DNA of 62,500 nt, taken from positions 177,501-240,000 of the forward strand of contig NZ_CP130318.1 in the NCBI RefSeq assembly GCF_032268605.1, read 5' to 3'. The stretch is from Paenibacillus aurantius. Lineage in GTDB: Bacteria; Bacillota; Bacilli; Paenibacillales; NBRC-103111. The notes beneath the pieces are model-generated. The model had not been told where the DNA came from. It worked only from the letters and a program-made list of their open reading frames with translations, and ran no database searches. Position numbers and translations under genes: made by a program. Of the stretch, positions 26,888 through 36,370 are shown piece by piece; positions within the stretch are counted from its first letter, which is position 1, and every line of letters starts with the position of its first letter.

Positions 26888-29800
26888 GTGCAAGATTTGT
26901 TACAGGCTTTTGCCGCCGATATAGATTTTCAATCGATTCTGTCCGGGGTTCGTTCCGGGATGCGCGAGCAGCTGATTGCGGGGCTTGCCGGCTCCTCGAG
27001 ACAAGTGATGATGGCCGCTCTGATGCAGGAGCAGAAGCAGCCGATGCTGGTCGTCACGCATAATATGTTCGCGGCACAGAAAATAACGGAGGATTTGATG
27101 GAGTGCCTCTCGCCCGAGCAGGTGCTGCTATTCCCTGCCCAAGAAATGCTGGCAGTGGAAGCCGCCGCGGCGAGCCCCGAGATGCTGTCCCAGCGCATTG
27201 ATGCGTTAACGAGACTCGCTTCCGGATTCACCGGGATCGTGGTTACCCCGTACGCGGGCCTGCGGCGTTTGCTTCCGGTCAGCTCTGTTTTTACCGAGTC
27301 CCAGGTAACTGTCAAGGTGGGCGACACCCTCGACCTGGATGCGTTCTTGACGCAGCTAACCATGCTCGGCTACGAACGGGTAGAGCGGGTGGAGAACAAA
27401 GGGGAAATGAGCGTCCGCGGGGGGATCGTCGACCTGTATCCGTTAACCTCAGAGGTAGCGTTCCGGATCGAGCTGTTCGACATCGACGTCGATTCCATTC
27501 GGTCCTTTGAGGTGGCTGATCAGCGCTCGATCGATAAGCTTGGGGAGCTGACGGTTACCCCGTGCAAAGAGATCATAGCAGATAGAAAGCGCTTCCAAAA
27601 TGCATCCGCTCACGCCTACGATCTTCTGGAAGTTCAACTCGAGAAGATGGTCGACCGGCAGGCGAAACAGAGGCTGCGGGATGAAATCCGGGATGAGATA
27701 AGCCGGTTGGAGCAAGGACAGCATTTTGCCGGAATCTATAAATATATTTCCCTCTTGTATCCCGAGCAGCAGACGCTGCTTGATTACCTTCCGAAGGATG
27801 CCCTGCTTATAATCGATGAGCCGGCCCGTCTTCTGGAAACGGCCAAGCAGCTGGAGCGTGACGAAGCGGAATGGGTGACCGGTCTGCTTCAGGAAGGCAA
27901 ATCGCTTCCCGCTTTCGTCATCTCGAAGCCTTATGAATCTCTTCTTCAGCGAAAGCCGCACCAGACGCTCTATCTTTCTCTTTTTCTTCGCCAAGTTCCG
28001 CAAACCCAGCCTCAGAACATCGTGAATTTCACATGCCGGGTAATGCAGAACTTCCACGGGCAGATGAACCTGCTTAAGGCGGAGATGGACCGCTGGAAGA
28101 AGGCGGGGGCAAACGTCCAGCTTCTCGCCAACGGGGAAGAACGCAAGGAGCGCGTCAAGCGGGTATTGAGCGATTACCAGATCGACGAGCCGGTGATCGT
28201 GAACGGGAATTTACAGACCGGCTTCGAACTGCCCTCTATTAAACTTGTCGTGATCACCGAGGGAGAGATGTTCTCCCAGAAGCAGCGCAAGGCGCGCAAG
28301 GTCGAAAAGAGAATAGAAAACGCCGAGCGTATCAAAAGCTACCAGGAGCTGAAGGTCGGCGATTATGTCGTTCATGTCAATCATGGAATCGGCAAATATG
28401 TCGGAATCGGAACGCTTGAAGTGGCGGGCATCCATAAGGATTACCTCCATATTCTATATGCCGGCGGGGATAAGCTGTCGGTACCGATCGATCAAATCGA
28501 CCTCATTCAGAAGTATGTCGGGTCCGAGGACAAGGAGCCCAAGATCTATAAGCTCGGCGGGTCCGATTGGAACAAAGTCAAAAGCAAGGTACGCTCCTCC
28601 GTTAAGGATATTGCGGACGAGCTCGTTCAGCTGTACGCCGCGCGCCAGTCGACTCCCGGGCATCCGTTCAGCAAGGATTCGACCTACCAGGACGAATTCG
28701 AAAGCATTTTTCCGTACGAAGAAACCCGCGACCAGCTGCGGGCGATCGAAGAGATCAAGGCCGATATGGAGAAGCCGCGGCCGATGGACCGCCTGCTCTG
28801 CGGAGACGTGGGCTACGGCAAAACCGAGGTGGCGGTTCGCGCCGCCTTCAAGGCAGCGATCGACGGCAAGCAGGTCGCCATTCTTGTGCCGACGACCATT
28901 TTGGCCCAGCAGCATTACGAAACGTTCCGGGAGCGGTTCTCCGGTTATCCGTTTAACATTCAGGTGCTGAGCCGGTTCCGCTCGAAGAAGGAACAGAACG
29001 AAACGATGAAGGGAATCAAGAACGGTACGGTCGACGTGGTCATCGGGACGCACCGGCTCCTGTCCGCCGATGTCCAATTCAAAGAGCTGGGCCTTCTCAT
29101 CGTGGATGAAGAGCAGCGCTTTGGGGTATCCCACAAGGAGAAGCTGAAGCGGCTTAAAACCAATGTCGATGTGCTGACCCTAACGGCGACGCCTATTCCG
29201 CGGACTCTGCACATGTCGATGCTCGGGGTGCGGGACCTGTCCGTTATCGAAACGCCGCCGGAGAACCGGTTCCCTGTGCAGACCTACGTTCTCGAGCACA
29301 GCAACGCTCTAATCAGGGAAGCGATCGAGCGGGAGCTGGCCAGGGAAGGCCAGGTTTATTACTTGTACAACCGCGTGCAAGGCATTCAGCAGATGGCCGA
29401 TCAGATCTCCATGCTGGTCCCCGATGCCAAGGTCATTGTCGCCCATGGCCAGATGACCGAGCAGGAGCTGGAGAAGACCATACTGGACTTCCTCGACGGG
29501 GAGTATGATGTGCTTGTCAGCACAAGCATTATTGAAACGGGCGTGGATATCCCGAATGTCAACACCTTGATTGTGCATGATGCCGACAAGATGGGCTTGT
29601 CCCAGCTCTACCAGCTTCGCGGGCGGGTCGGACGCTCCAACCGGATTGCTTATGCCTACTTTACGTATCAGCGGGATAAAGTCCTCACCGAGGTGGCGGA
29701 GAAAAGGCTCCAGGCGATTAAAGAGTTTACAGAATTAGGGTCAGGGTTTAAAATTGCTATGAGGGACTTGTCCATTCGGGGTGCGGGCAATTTGCTCGGC

Positions 29801-30409
29801 GCCGAGCAGCATGGGTTTATTGCTTCCGTAGGATTTGATATGTATTCGCAGATGCTGGCCGAGGAGATCAACAAGCGCAAAGCGGAGATGGGCGGGGAAG
29901 AAGCGGCTCCGGAAGAAGCCTGGACGACCCAGCTCGAACTGCATCTGGATGCCTATTTGCCATCGGACTATATCTATGATAGCATGCAGAAGATTGAAAT
30001 TTACAAAAAAGTGGCAACGATTACCACGCTCGAAGAGGCGGACGATCTGCATGACGAGCTCGTCGACCGGTTCGGGGACCTGCCGCAAGCGGTCAGCAAT
30101 TTGCTCGATGTGGCGCGGATCAAGGTTTACGGATCCAAGTACCGGATTGAGCTGATCAGCCAGCGTGGCGACGATTTCCACATCAAGCTGCATGCCGACC
30201 AGAATGGAACGTTGGACGGCAAGCGCCTCGTTCTCTTATCCGCCAAATTTGACAATCGCATCAAGGTCATTCCGGGGCCCCAGATCCTTATCGAAATCAA
30301 AGGAAAGGGCTACAAGCCGGAACAATCGATAGAGCTGCTCGTGAAGTTTTTGGAGCAGTACCGGGATGTGCACAAACCGAAGGGAGAATTACAGAATGCG
30401 GCAAATTAA
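26888..30409 (+). CDS. mfd: Transcription-repair coupling factor
   Basis: The 1173-residue ATPase displaces RNA polymerase stalled at lesions and recruits UvrA. Order: UvrB-homology module, RNA-polymerase interaction domain (VGDYVVHVNHGIGKYVGI, near residue 495), RecG-like translocase with Walker A GDVGYGKTEVAVRA (639-652), DEEQRFG box and motif VI QLRGRVGRS, then the TRCF C-terminal domain. GTG at 26888 is chosen, with GGAGG 7 nt upstream; the open frame extends 30 codons further without a ribosome site. It overlaps prsA by 14 nt. Confidence 0.95.
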   Translation: MQDLLQAFAADIDFQSILSGVRSGMREQLIAGLAGSSRQVMMAALMQEQKQPMLVVTHNMFAAQKITEDLMECLSPEQVLLFPAQEMLAVEAAAASPEMLSQRIDALTRLASGFTGIVVTPYAGLRRLLPVSSVFTESQVTVKVGDTLDLDAFLTQLTMLGYERVERVENKGEMSVRGGIVDLYPLTSEVAFRIELFDIDVDSIRSFEVADQRSIDKLGELTVTPCKEIIADRKRFQNASAHAYDLLEVQLEKMVDRQAKQRLRDEIRDEISRLEQGQHFAGIYKYISLLYPEQQTLLDYLPKDALLIIDEPARLLETAKQLERDEAEWVTGLLQEGKSLPAFVISKPYESLLQRKPHQTLYLSLFLRQVPQTQPQNIVNFTCRVMQNFHGQMNLLKAEMDRWKKAGANVQLLANGEERKERVKRVLSDYQIDEPVIVNGNLQTGFELPSIKLVVITEGEMFSQKQRKARKVEKRIENAERIKSYQELKVGDYVVHVNHGIGKYVGIGTLEVAGIHKDYLHILYAGGDKLSVPIDQIDLIQKYVGSEDKEPKIYKLGGSDWNKVKSKVRSSVKDIADELVQLYAARQSTPGHPFSKDSTYQDEFESIFPYEETRDQLRAIEEIKADMEKPRPMDRLLCGDVGYGKTEVAVRAAFKAAIDGKQVAILVPTTILAQQHYETFRERFSGYPFNIQVLSRFRSKKEQNETMKGIKNGTVDVVIGTHRLLSADVQFKELGLLIVDEEQRFGVSHKEKLKRLKTNVDVLTLTATPIPRTLHMSMLGVRDLSVIETPPENRFPVQTYVLEHSNALIREAIERELAREGQVYYLYNRVQGIQQMADQISMLVPDAKVIVAHGQMTEQELEKTILDFLDGEYDVLVSTSIIETGVDIPNVNTLIVHDADKMGLSQLYQLRGRVGRSNRIAYAYFTYQRDKVLTEVAEKRLQAIKEFTELGSGFKIAMRDLSIRGAGNLLGAEQHGFIASVGFDMYSQMLAEEINKRKAEMGGEEAAPEEAWTTQLELHLDAYLPSDYIYDSMQKIEIYKKVATITTLEEADDLHDELVDRFGDLPQAVSNLLDVARIKVYGSKYRIELISQRGDDFHIKLHADQNGTLDGKRLVLLSAKFDNRIKVIPGPQILIEIKGKGYKPEQSIELLVKFLEQYRDVHKPKGELQNAAN

Positions 30410-31508
30410 CAAACGTTGGACTCAAAAGGGGCTTGCCTTGGGGTTGGCTTTAACCCTGTCGGTATCGCTGGCCGCCTGCGGCAAGAAAGACAATAAAGAA
30501 GCCGCGGACACCAGCAAAGCATTGGCCACATACAAAGGCGGCGAAATCACGCAGGCCGAATTCGATAAATTTATGGGCGTCAACAAGGTGCTCGATCCGC
30601 AAATGGCGTCCGCCCTGGAAAGCCCTGAATACAAGGGCTTCATCGAGAAGCAGATGCTGACCCAGGAGGCCGTTCTCGAAATCCTCTCCAAAGAGGCAAC
30701 CGATACAGCCAAAACCGAAGGCGAGAAGAAAGCCACCGAATACCTGGAGCCCATCAAGAGCTGGGACAAAACCCAGAAGGACAGCTTCGATCAGAAGCTG
30801 AAGGATGCCAAAATCACGCAGAAGGACGTAGAAGATTACTTCAAGCAAACCTTCGTCGTGATGGCCGATATGGATGCCAAGGTTACCGATCAGCAGGTGA
30901 AGGACGATTATGACAAGCGTCTGAAGGAAGACCCTCATTTCTACGATATCGTAACCGTCCGTCACATCCTTGTTTCCACGAAGGATCCGGCCGATCCGGA
31001 AGGGAAGAAGGTGCTTCGCACCGACGAGGACGCGCTGAAGCGCGCCAAGGAAGTTCAGGATAAGCTCAACAAGGGCGGGGATTTCGATGCCCTGGCCAAG
31101 GAATACTCGGATGATCCGGGCTCTAAGGAAAACGGAGGCAAATATGAGAACCAAAGCGTAGGCAACAGCAGCTTCGTGCCGGAATTTACTAAAGCCATGG
31201 CCGAGCTTCCGGTTAACAAAGTGAGCGATCCGGTCAAATCCGACTACGGGTATCATGTTATGCGTGTCGATACCCGCAAGACGGAAACCTTGGACGAGAA
31301 GAAGGACGAAATCCGTTCGACCCTCGGACAATCCCTCATCAACGATTTCATGGAGAAGAAGCTTCCGGATTATGAATTCAAATCCAATCTTCCGGAGCCT
31401 TCCATGCCGGCCGCTCCAGAAACAAGCGCAGCTCCTGGCGCTGGTGCTTCCCCAGGTGCTAGTGCAGCCCCTTCGGCAAGCCCATCTGCCGAGCCGAGCA
31501 AAAAATAA
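30396..31508 (+). CDS. prsA: PrsA-like foldase lipoprotein
   Basis: The 370-residue protein has a lipoprotein signal with lipobox LAAC (Cys28), a SurA/PrsA N-terminal region, a parvulin domain (VRHILVSTKDPADPEGKK through YGYHVMRV) and a low-complexity Ala/Pro/Ser tail. It would act at the outer face of the membrane to fold secreted proteins. ATG at 30396 sits inside the mfd 3' end, so the two are translationally coupled. B. subtilis has no gene here between mfd and spoVT. A second parvulin-like protein is encoded at 52965-53906. Confidence 0.9.
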   Translation: MRQINKRWTQKGLALGLALTLSVSLAACGKKDNKEAADTSKALATYKGGEITQAEFDKFMGVNKVLDPQMASALESPEYKGFIEKQMLTQEAVLEILSKEATDTAKTEGEKKATEYLEPIKSWDKTQKDSFDQKLKDAKITQKDVEDYFKQTFVVMADMDAKVTDQQVKDDYDKRLKEDPHFYDIVTVRHILVSTKDPADPEGKKVLRTDEDALKRAKEVQDKLNKGGDFDALAKEYSDDPGSKENGGKYENQSVGNSSFVPEFTKAMAELPVNKVSDPVKSDYGYHVMRVDTRKTETLDEKKDEIRSTLGQSLINDFMEKKLPDYEFKSNLPEPSMPAAPETSAAPGAGASPGASAAPSASPSAEPSKK

Positions 31509-31517
31509 CAAGACTTC

Positions 31518-31552
31518 CAAGGGATCCCTTTAAGGGGCCCTTGTTTTTTTGT
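31518..31552 (+). terminator. prsA terminator
   Basis: CAAGGG/CCCTTG with an inner CCCT/AGGG helix, then seven T. Confidence 0.88.
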
Positions 31553-31626
31553 TAAATAAGGGCATAATGTGTAACGACGCACCGAAGCCCACAGGTTCTC
31601 CCATCGAAACCGCCTCGGGGCTGGAA

Positions 31627-31657
31627 TGTATAAGAAAAACTCTGTGGAAGAATACTG
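31627..31657 (+). promoter_or_regulatory. Candidate sigma-G promoter of spoVT
   Basis: TGTATA (31627-31632), 18 bp, AATACTG (31651-31657). The -35 and spacing fit sigma-G; the -10 matches CATACTA at 5 of 7. spoVT is sigma-G dependent in B. subtilis. Confidence 0.55.
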
Positions 31658-31714
31658 TAATTACACTTATATCCAGTGAATCTGATCATCACAGAAAGCG
31701 AGGCATCAAGACGA

Positions 31715-32257
31715 ATGAAAGCTACTGGAATTGTTCGCCGTATTGACGACCTGGGACGGGTGGTCATCCCGAAGGAAATTCGCCGTACCCTGAGAATTCG
31801 GGAAGGAGATCCTTTGGAGATTTTCGTGGACCGGGACGGAGAAGTCATTCTTAAGAAATATTCCCCGATCGGGGAACTTGGGGATTTCGCCAAGGAATAT
31901 GCCGATTCGCTCTATGAAAGCACGGGCCATCTCATCCTGATCACCGACCGGGACAATGTTATTGCCGTTTCGGGCGGCTCCAAGAAGGATTACCTGGACA
32001 AGCAGATTGGAAACCTGATCGAAACCAGTATGGAAAACCGCAAATCCGCTGTGGAAAGCGGCAGCGGCAGCTATGAACTCATTAAAGGAATGGAAGAATC
32101 CTACAGCTCGTATGTCATTGCTCCGATCGTGGCAGGCGGAGACCCGATCGGTTCGGTTATCCTGGTCAGCAAAGACGATGGCGTTACTATGGGAGAAATG
32201 GAACTCAAGATGGCGGAGATCGCTTCGGGATTTCTGGCCAAGCAGATGGAGCAGTAG
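31715..32257 (+). CDS. spoVT: SpoVT, forespore transcription regulator
   Basis: The 180-residue protein has an AbrB-type DNA-binding domain (MKATGIVRRIDDLGRVVIPKEIRRTLRI, residues 1-50) and a GAF-like C-terminal domain (LILITDRDNVIAVSGG through GSVILVS). SpoVT modulates sigma-G genes during spore maturation. ATG at 31715 matches B. subtilis; the ribosome site (GCGAGG) is weak and distant at about 11 nt. AbrB, its transition-state paralogue, is also in this window. Confidence 0.95.
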   Translation: MKATGIVRRIDDLGRVVIPKEIRRTLRIREGDPLEIFVDRDGEVILKKYSPIGELGDFAKEYADSLYESTGHLILITDRDNVIAVSGGSKKDYLDKQIGNLIETSMENRKSAVESGSGSYELIKGMEESYSSYVIAPIVAGGDPIGSVILVSKDDGVTMGEMELKMAEIASGFLAKQMEQ

Positions 32258-32281
32258 TCGAAATAAGGTACCGGACCAAGG

Positions 32282-32326
32282 GCTTCCTTCGAGCGGGTGA
32301 TCTCACCTTCTGACAGGGAGCTTTTT
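32282..32326 (+). terminator. spoVT terminator
   Basis: GCTTCCT (32282-32288) pairs with AGGGAGC (32315-32321), enclosing a GGTGATCTCACC hairpin, then five T. Confidence 0.65.
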
Positions 32327-32384
32327 GTATGGGCGGGTTTTCGGTATAATGGGGGCATCCGTTTATAAGAATAGGAAGTCACCT

Positions 32385-34028
32385 ATGGCGAACGATCATC
32401 ATCCGGCACACCGCGTTCAAGCAGGCCTGTGGAAGGGAGCGGCCGTCCTGGGAGGAGCCGCCGTTGTCAGCAAGCTGCTGGGGACCCTTCAGAAAATACC
32501 GCTGCAGAACCTGGCGGGAGATGCCGCCTTCGGCATTTATAATATCGTCTATCCGATTTATATCCTTATTCTGACCCTGGCTACAGCGGGATTCCCTATT
32601 GTCGTCTCGGCCTTTGTGGCGGAGCGCCTGAAGGACGGGCGGCCGGGCGACGCCCGGCGGGTGCTAGCCGTGGCGGCGGGGGTACTGGCGGTGTCGAGCC
32701 TGCTCTTCTTCGTCCTCCTGTACGGCGGCGCCGACCTTCTGGCCGGCTGGCTCGACTCGCCGAAGACGGCACCCGCCATCCGGAGCGTAGCCTATGCCCT
32801 GCTTCTCGTTCCGCTGCTTGCGGTGCTTCGGGGGTATTTCCAGGGACGTGGCGACATGGTGCCGACCGCCGTCTCGCAAGTAGCCGAGCAGCTGGTAAGG
32901 GTCGCCGTCATGCTGACCCTCCTGCTCTACTACGTGCGCCTCGGAGCGGGTGCGGACCGCATCGCGGCCGGGGCCATGACGGGCTCGGCGGCTGGGGCGG
33001 CGGCGGGCTTCCTGGTGATGGCCGTCTACTGGCGCCGGCGTACGCGCGCCGCCCAAGGCTGCCCCGCCCGCCCGGCGCCCACCGAACCGCTCGGCCCCTT
33101 GGCCTGGCGGTTCCTGAAGGCCGCCGTGCCCGTGGCCCTTGGCTCGCTGGTGCTGCCGCTCCTTACCATGGCCGACTCGCTGACCCTCCCCGGGCTCCTG
33201 CGAGCTCAGGGCTGGGACGAAGCCGGCCGGCTCTATGCGATAGGCCTGTATAACCACGGGCAGCCGCTCGTGCAGCTGGTCGCCCTGGTGGCGACGTCCC
33301 TCTCCGCCGCCCTGGTTCCCGCGATGGCGGAGGCGAAGATGCTCGGGGCGGAGGAAGTCCGCCGGAGGGCGTACGCCATCCTGCATTTCACCTGGGTCGT
33401 GGGAGGGGCCGCCGCCGTCGGTCTCGTCAGCCTGGCCATTCCCCTGAACGTCATGTTCTACGAGAGCCCGGAAGGCTCGACCGCCATGGCCCTGATCGGC
33501 AGCTCGGCGCTGTTCAGCGCCGTCAACCTCGTCACCGGCAGCCTGCTGGTCGGACTCGGCGCCTTGCGGGCACCGGCGGTGCACCTGTTCGCGGCCGTGG
33601 GTCTTAAGCTGGCGCTGAACGCGGCTCTGGTTCCTCTTTGGGGCATCAACGGCGCCGCGTTATCCACGGTAGCCGCTTATGCGCTTGCCGCCGGCTTGAA
33701 CCTGTGGGCGCTGCAGCGGAGGACGTCGCTTGTCCTCCCCGCCGGGGCCTTTCTCGGCAGGCCGCTGGCCGCGCTCGCCGTCATGGCCGCGGCCCTCCTG
33801 CTCCTGCAGCTCATCTTCGGGGAGTTCCCGGCTTCGGGAATCGCCGAGGACGCCCGGCTGGCGCAGACGGCGCTCGCTTTAGGCGGAGTCGGGGGCGGAG
33901 CAGCGGTTTACGCCGTGTGCCTCTTCCGCTTTCGCGTCATAACCCGCAGCCGGCTCGCGGAGCTCCCGAAAGGGGGAGACAAGCTCGTCAGCTTGGCGGA
34001 GCGGCTGCGCCTTTTGCCCAAAACCTAA
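32385..34028 (+). CDS. yabM: SpoVB/MurJ-like polysaccharide flippase (YabM)
   Basis: The 547-residue integral membrane protein of the MOP exporter superfamily begins with the family segment KGAAVLGGAAVVSKLLGTLQKIPLQNLAGDAAFGIYNIVYPIY. About 14 transmembrane segments are expected. SpoVB relatives flip lipid-linked peptidoglycan or polysaccharide precursors. Start at 32385 (AGGA upstream) gives a normal N-terminus. Codons in 32630-33900 are markedly richer in G/C at third positions than in flanking genes. Position after spoVT equals yabM of B. subtilis. Confidence 0.87.
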   Translation: MANDHHPAHRVQAGLWKGAAVLGGAAVVSKLLGTLQKIPLQNLAGDAAFGIYNIVYPIYILILTLATAGFPIVVSAFVAERLKDGRPGDARRVLAVAAGVLAVSSLLFFVLLYGGADLLAGWLDSPKTAPAIRSVAYALLLVPLLAVLRGYFQGRGDMVPTAVSQVAEQLVRVAVMLTLLLYYVRLGAGADRIAAGAMTGSAAGAAAGFLVMAVYWRRRTRAAQGCPARPAPTEPLGPLAWRFLKAAVPVALGSLVLPLLTMADSLTLPGLLRAQGWDEAGRLYAIGLYNHGQPLVQLVALVATSLSAALVPAMAEAKMLGAEEVRRRAYAILHFTWVVGGAAAVGLVSLAIPLNVMFYESPEGSTAMALIGSSALFSAVNLVTGSLLVGLGALRAPAVHLFAAVGLKLALNAALVPLWGINGAALSTVAAYALAAGLNLWALQRRTSLVLPAGAFLGRPLAALAVMAAALLLLQLIFGEFPASGIAEDARLAQTALALGGVGGGAAVYAVCLFRFRVITRSRLAELPKGGDKLVSLAERLRLLPKT

Positions 34029-34096
34029 TGGATTCCGACCTGGGGACCAGTAGAAATCGCCGGGGTCCGGGCGGATATGGAAAGGAAGAGAAACCG

Positions 34097-35584
34097 ATGG
34101 AAGCAAAGCTCATCATCGTAGGGCTGGGAACCGGCGACGAGAACCAACTGACGCTCGGAATATGGAGAAGGATAGAGGAAGCCAAACGGATTTACGTCCG
34201 GACCGAACAGCACCCAGTCGTCGACTTCCTGAAGCGGAGCGGGATCGAGGTCCACTCGTTTGACCCTGTCTATGAACGCCACTCCGATTTCGCCTCGGTT
34301 TATGAAGAGATTGCGGATAAGCTGATGGAGCTTGCCGCGGAAGCGGGCGATGGGCCTGTCCTCTATGGAGTGCCGGGTCATCCGATGGTGGCCGAGCAGA
34401 CGACGCAGCTCTTAAGGAGCCGGTGCGCCGAACAGGGACTCCCGCTTGAGGTTCTGGGCGGGGAGAGCTTCCTCGACCAGGTGTTCCTGCGGTTCGGCTT
34501 CGACCCCATTGAGGGGTTCCAGCTGCTCGATGCGGGGGATGTTCAAGGAGGACGGCTGAATCCGCTCCTCCATACCATCATTGGCCAGGTTTATGACGCC
34601 TACACGGCATCCGATGTCAAGCTTGGGCTGATGGAGCTGTACCCGGACGATTATCCCGTTACGATCGGCCATGCCCTTGGGGTGCCGGGGGAGGAAGTGA
34701 TCCGGGAGGTTCCTCTCTATGAGCTGGACCGCGAGGAAGGGTATGGGAACCTTTCCCTTATTTGGGTTCCGCGAAGCGAACAGGACGAACTGCAGAACCG
34801 TACCTTTTCCCGGCTTCATGAGATCGTAGCGATTCTGCGCAGCCCGGATGGCTGTCCGTGGGACCGGGAGCAGACACACGAAAGCATCCGCAAGAATTTA
34901 ATAGAAGAAACCTACGAAGTGCTCGAAACGATCGACGATGACGACCCCGATGCGATGGCCGAGGAACTCGGGGACCTGCTTCTCCAGATCATGCTTCATT
35001 CCCAGATGGAGGAGGAAACCGGGGCGTTCACCGTATTCGACGTCATAGCCGGCTTGAACGAGAAGCTGATCCGCCGCCATCCTCACGTGTTCGGGGACCG
35101 GACCGCGGGCAATGCCGAGGAGGCGCTCGCCAATTGGCAGGACATCAAGCAGGAGGAGAAGCGCAAGAAGGGGATCGAGGTGGAGAAGCAGAGCGTCCTC
35201 GACGGGGTTCCGCGTGACCTGCCCGGGCTCATGAAGGCCTACAAGCTGCAGAAGAAGGCGGCTTCCGTCGGGTTCGACTGGGACCGCTCCGAGGAAGTCC
35301 TCGCCAAAGTCCGCGAAGAGCTGGCCGAGCTGGAAGCCGAGATGGGCGAGGGGGCCGAACCGGAGCGGAGAACGGAAGAGCTGGGCGACCTGCTTTTTGC
35401 CGTGGTGAACCTGGCCCGTTTCCTGAAGGTGGATCCGGAGGAAGCGATTGCTAGCTGCTCTCGCAAATTTTATAGAAGATTTCAATATATAGAAGAGCAA
35501 ATGCGTATAAACGGACAAAAAATGGACAAGACTGAGTTACAAGTGATGGAGAAATATTGGCAGGAAGCTAAAAAAGTCCAATAA
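34097..35584 (+). CDS. mazG: MazG with N-terminal tetrapyrrole methylase domain (YabN)
   Basis: The 495-residue fusion has a SAM-dependent tetrapyrrole-methylase-like domain (MEAKLIIVGLGTGDENQLTLG; VPGHPMVAEQT) followed by two MazG modules: CPWDREQTHESIRKNLIEETYEVLE with EELGDLLLQI, and GFDWDRSEEVLAKVREELAELEAE with EELGDLLFAVVNLARF. It matches YabN of B. subtilis, expected to hydrolyse nucleoside triphosphates. ATG at 34097 follows GGAAAGGAAG by about 7 nt; an upstream open frame belongs to the yabM region and is not translated. Confidence 0.92.
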   Translation: MEAKLIIVGLGTGDENQLTLGIWRRIEEAKRIYVRTEQHPVVDFLKRSGIEVHSFDPVYERHSDFASVYEEIADKLMELAAEAGDGPVLYGVPGHPMVAEQTTQLLRSRCAEQGLPLEVLGGESFLDQVFLRFGFDPIEGFQLLDAGDVQGGRLNPLLHTIIGQVYDAYTASDVKLGLMELYPDDYPVTIGHALGVPGEEVIREVPLYELDREEGYGNLSLIWVPRSEQDELQNRTFSRLHEIVAILRSPDGCPWDREQTHESIRKNLIEETYEVLETIDDDDPDAMAEELGDLLLQIMLHSQMEEETGAFTVFDVIAGLNEKLIRRHPHVFGDRTAGNAEEALANWQDIKQEEKRKKGIEVEKQSVLDGVPRDLPGLMKAYKLQKKAASVGFDWDRSEEVLAKVREELAELEAEMGEGAEPERRTEELGDLLFAVVNLARFLKVDPEEAIASCSRKFYRRFQYIEEQMRINGQKMDKTELQVMEKYWQEAKKVQ

Positions 35585-35673
35585 AATCGCGGCTTCCAGC
35601 AGGATTTTCCCCAATCATCCAGAATACTATGTTAAGCTTCACTGCCATTTATACCCTTTAGGAGGTAACATTA

Positions 35674-35946
35674 ATGAACAAAACAGATCTGGTAAACAAT
35701 ATCGCCGAGAAGAGCGGTATGTCCAAAAAAGACGTGGAATCGGTCCTGAACAGCTTCCTGGGTGAAATCACGGATGCTCTTTCGAGCGGAGACAAGGTTC
35801 AGCTGATCGGCTTCGGAACGTTCGAAACGCGCAAACGCAACGGACGTACTGGCCGCAACCCGCAAACCGGTAAAGAAATCTCCATTCCGGAATCCACGGT
35901 GCCTGCGTTCAAAGCCGGAAACAAACTCAAAGAAGCCGTTAAATAA
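35674..35946 (+). CDS. hbs: HU DNA-binding protein (HBsu)
   Basis: The 90-residue histone-like protein starts MNKTDLVNNIAEKSGMSKKD and has the beta-arm signature GFGTFETRKRNGRTGRNPQTGKEI. It bends and compacts DNA. AGGAGGT lies 7 nt upstream of the ATG. The stop overlaps the rqcP start by 1 nt. In B. subtilis hbs is not directly next to yabO, though it is in other Bacillales. Confidence 0.97.
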   Translation: MNKTDLVNNIAEKSGMSKKDVESVLNSFLGEITDALSSGDKVQLIGFGTFETRKRNGRTGRNPQTGKEISIPESTVPAFKAGNKLKEAVK

Positions 35947-36209
35947 TGCGGCTTGATAAGTTCCTGAAAGTCTCCCGTCTGATCAAACGGCGCACCGTGG
36001 CAAAAGACGTGTCGGACCAGGGACGAATCTGGATCAACGGAAAAGAAGCAAAAGCAAGCAGCACGGTGAAAGCCGGAGACGAGCTCACCATCCAGTTTGG
36101 GCAGAAGAACGTCACCGTCCGCGTGGAGCGGATCGTCGAGACCGTCCGCAAGGAAGAGGCCGGCGAGATGTACACCGTGCTGAAGGAAGAAATGCGCAAA
36201 GCCGATTAG
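35946..36209 (+). CDS. rqcP: RqcP (YabO), S4-domain ribosome quality-control factor
   Basis: The 87-residue S4 RNA-binding protein (MRLDKFLKVSRLIKRRTVAKDVSDQGRIWINGK) matches RqcP/YabO, which works with RqcH to add poly-Ala tails on stalled 50S-nascent chain complexes. Start overlaps the HU stop. Confidence 0.94.
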   Translation: MRLDKFLKVSRLIKRRTVAKDVSDQGRIWINGKEAKASSTVKAGDELTIQFGQKNVTVRVERIVETVRKEEAGEMYTVLKEEMRKAD

Positions 36210-36222
36210 CCTTGCGACCCCA

Positions 36223-36250
36223 AAAGAGACGTTCGCGTCTCTTTTTTTTG
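36223..36250 (+). terminator. rqcP terminator with UUCG tetraloop
   Basis: AAAGAGACG-TTCG-CGTCTCTTT is a very stable hairpin followed by eight T. Confidence 0.93.
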
Positions 36251-36316
36251 TGCGTTCGGATTCATTCGCGTCTCCTTTTTTGTGCGTTCGGATCCGCCTG
36301 CGCCTCTTTCGGATGG
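36232..36316 (+). repeat. 33-bp tandem copies of terminator tail
   Basis: TTCGCGTCTC, a T-run and GTGCGTTCGGAT occur at 36232-36264 and again at 36265-36298, with a third partial unit to 36316. Only the first has the paired 5' arm, so only it forms the terminator hairpin. Confidence 0.8.
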
Positions 36317-36345
36317 TTCTATTTCGGGACAATCCCCCATAAGGT
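36317..36345 (+). promoter_or_regulatory. Possible sigma-E promoter of yabP
   Basis: TTCTATT (36317-36323), 14 bp, CATAAGGT (36338-36345): partial matches to the sigma-E consensus (5 of 7 and 5 of 8) at correct spacing. yabP-yabQ are sigma-E genes in B. subtilis. Confidence 0.35.
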
Positions 36346-36370
36346 ATGGTAAGAGGAAGGGGGACGTGCC

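Noticed and set aside
33638-34096. A longer start for mazG
   Set aside because: The extension overlaps the flippase gene in another frame, is Arg/Pro-rich, and has no ribosome site next to a start.
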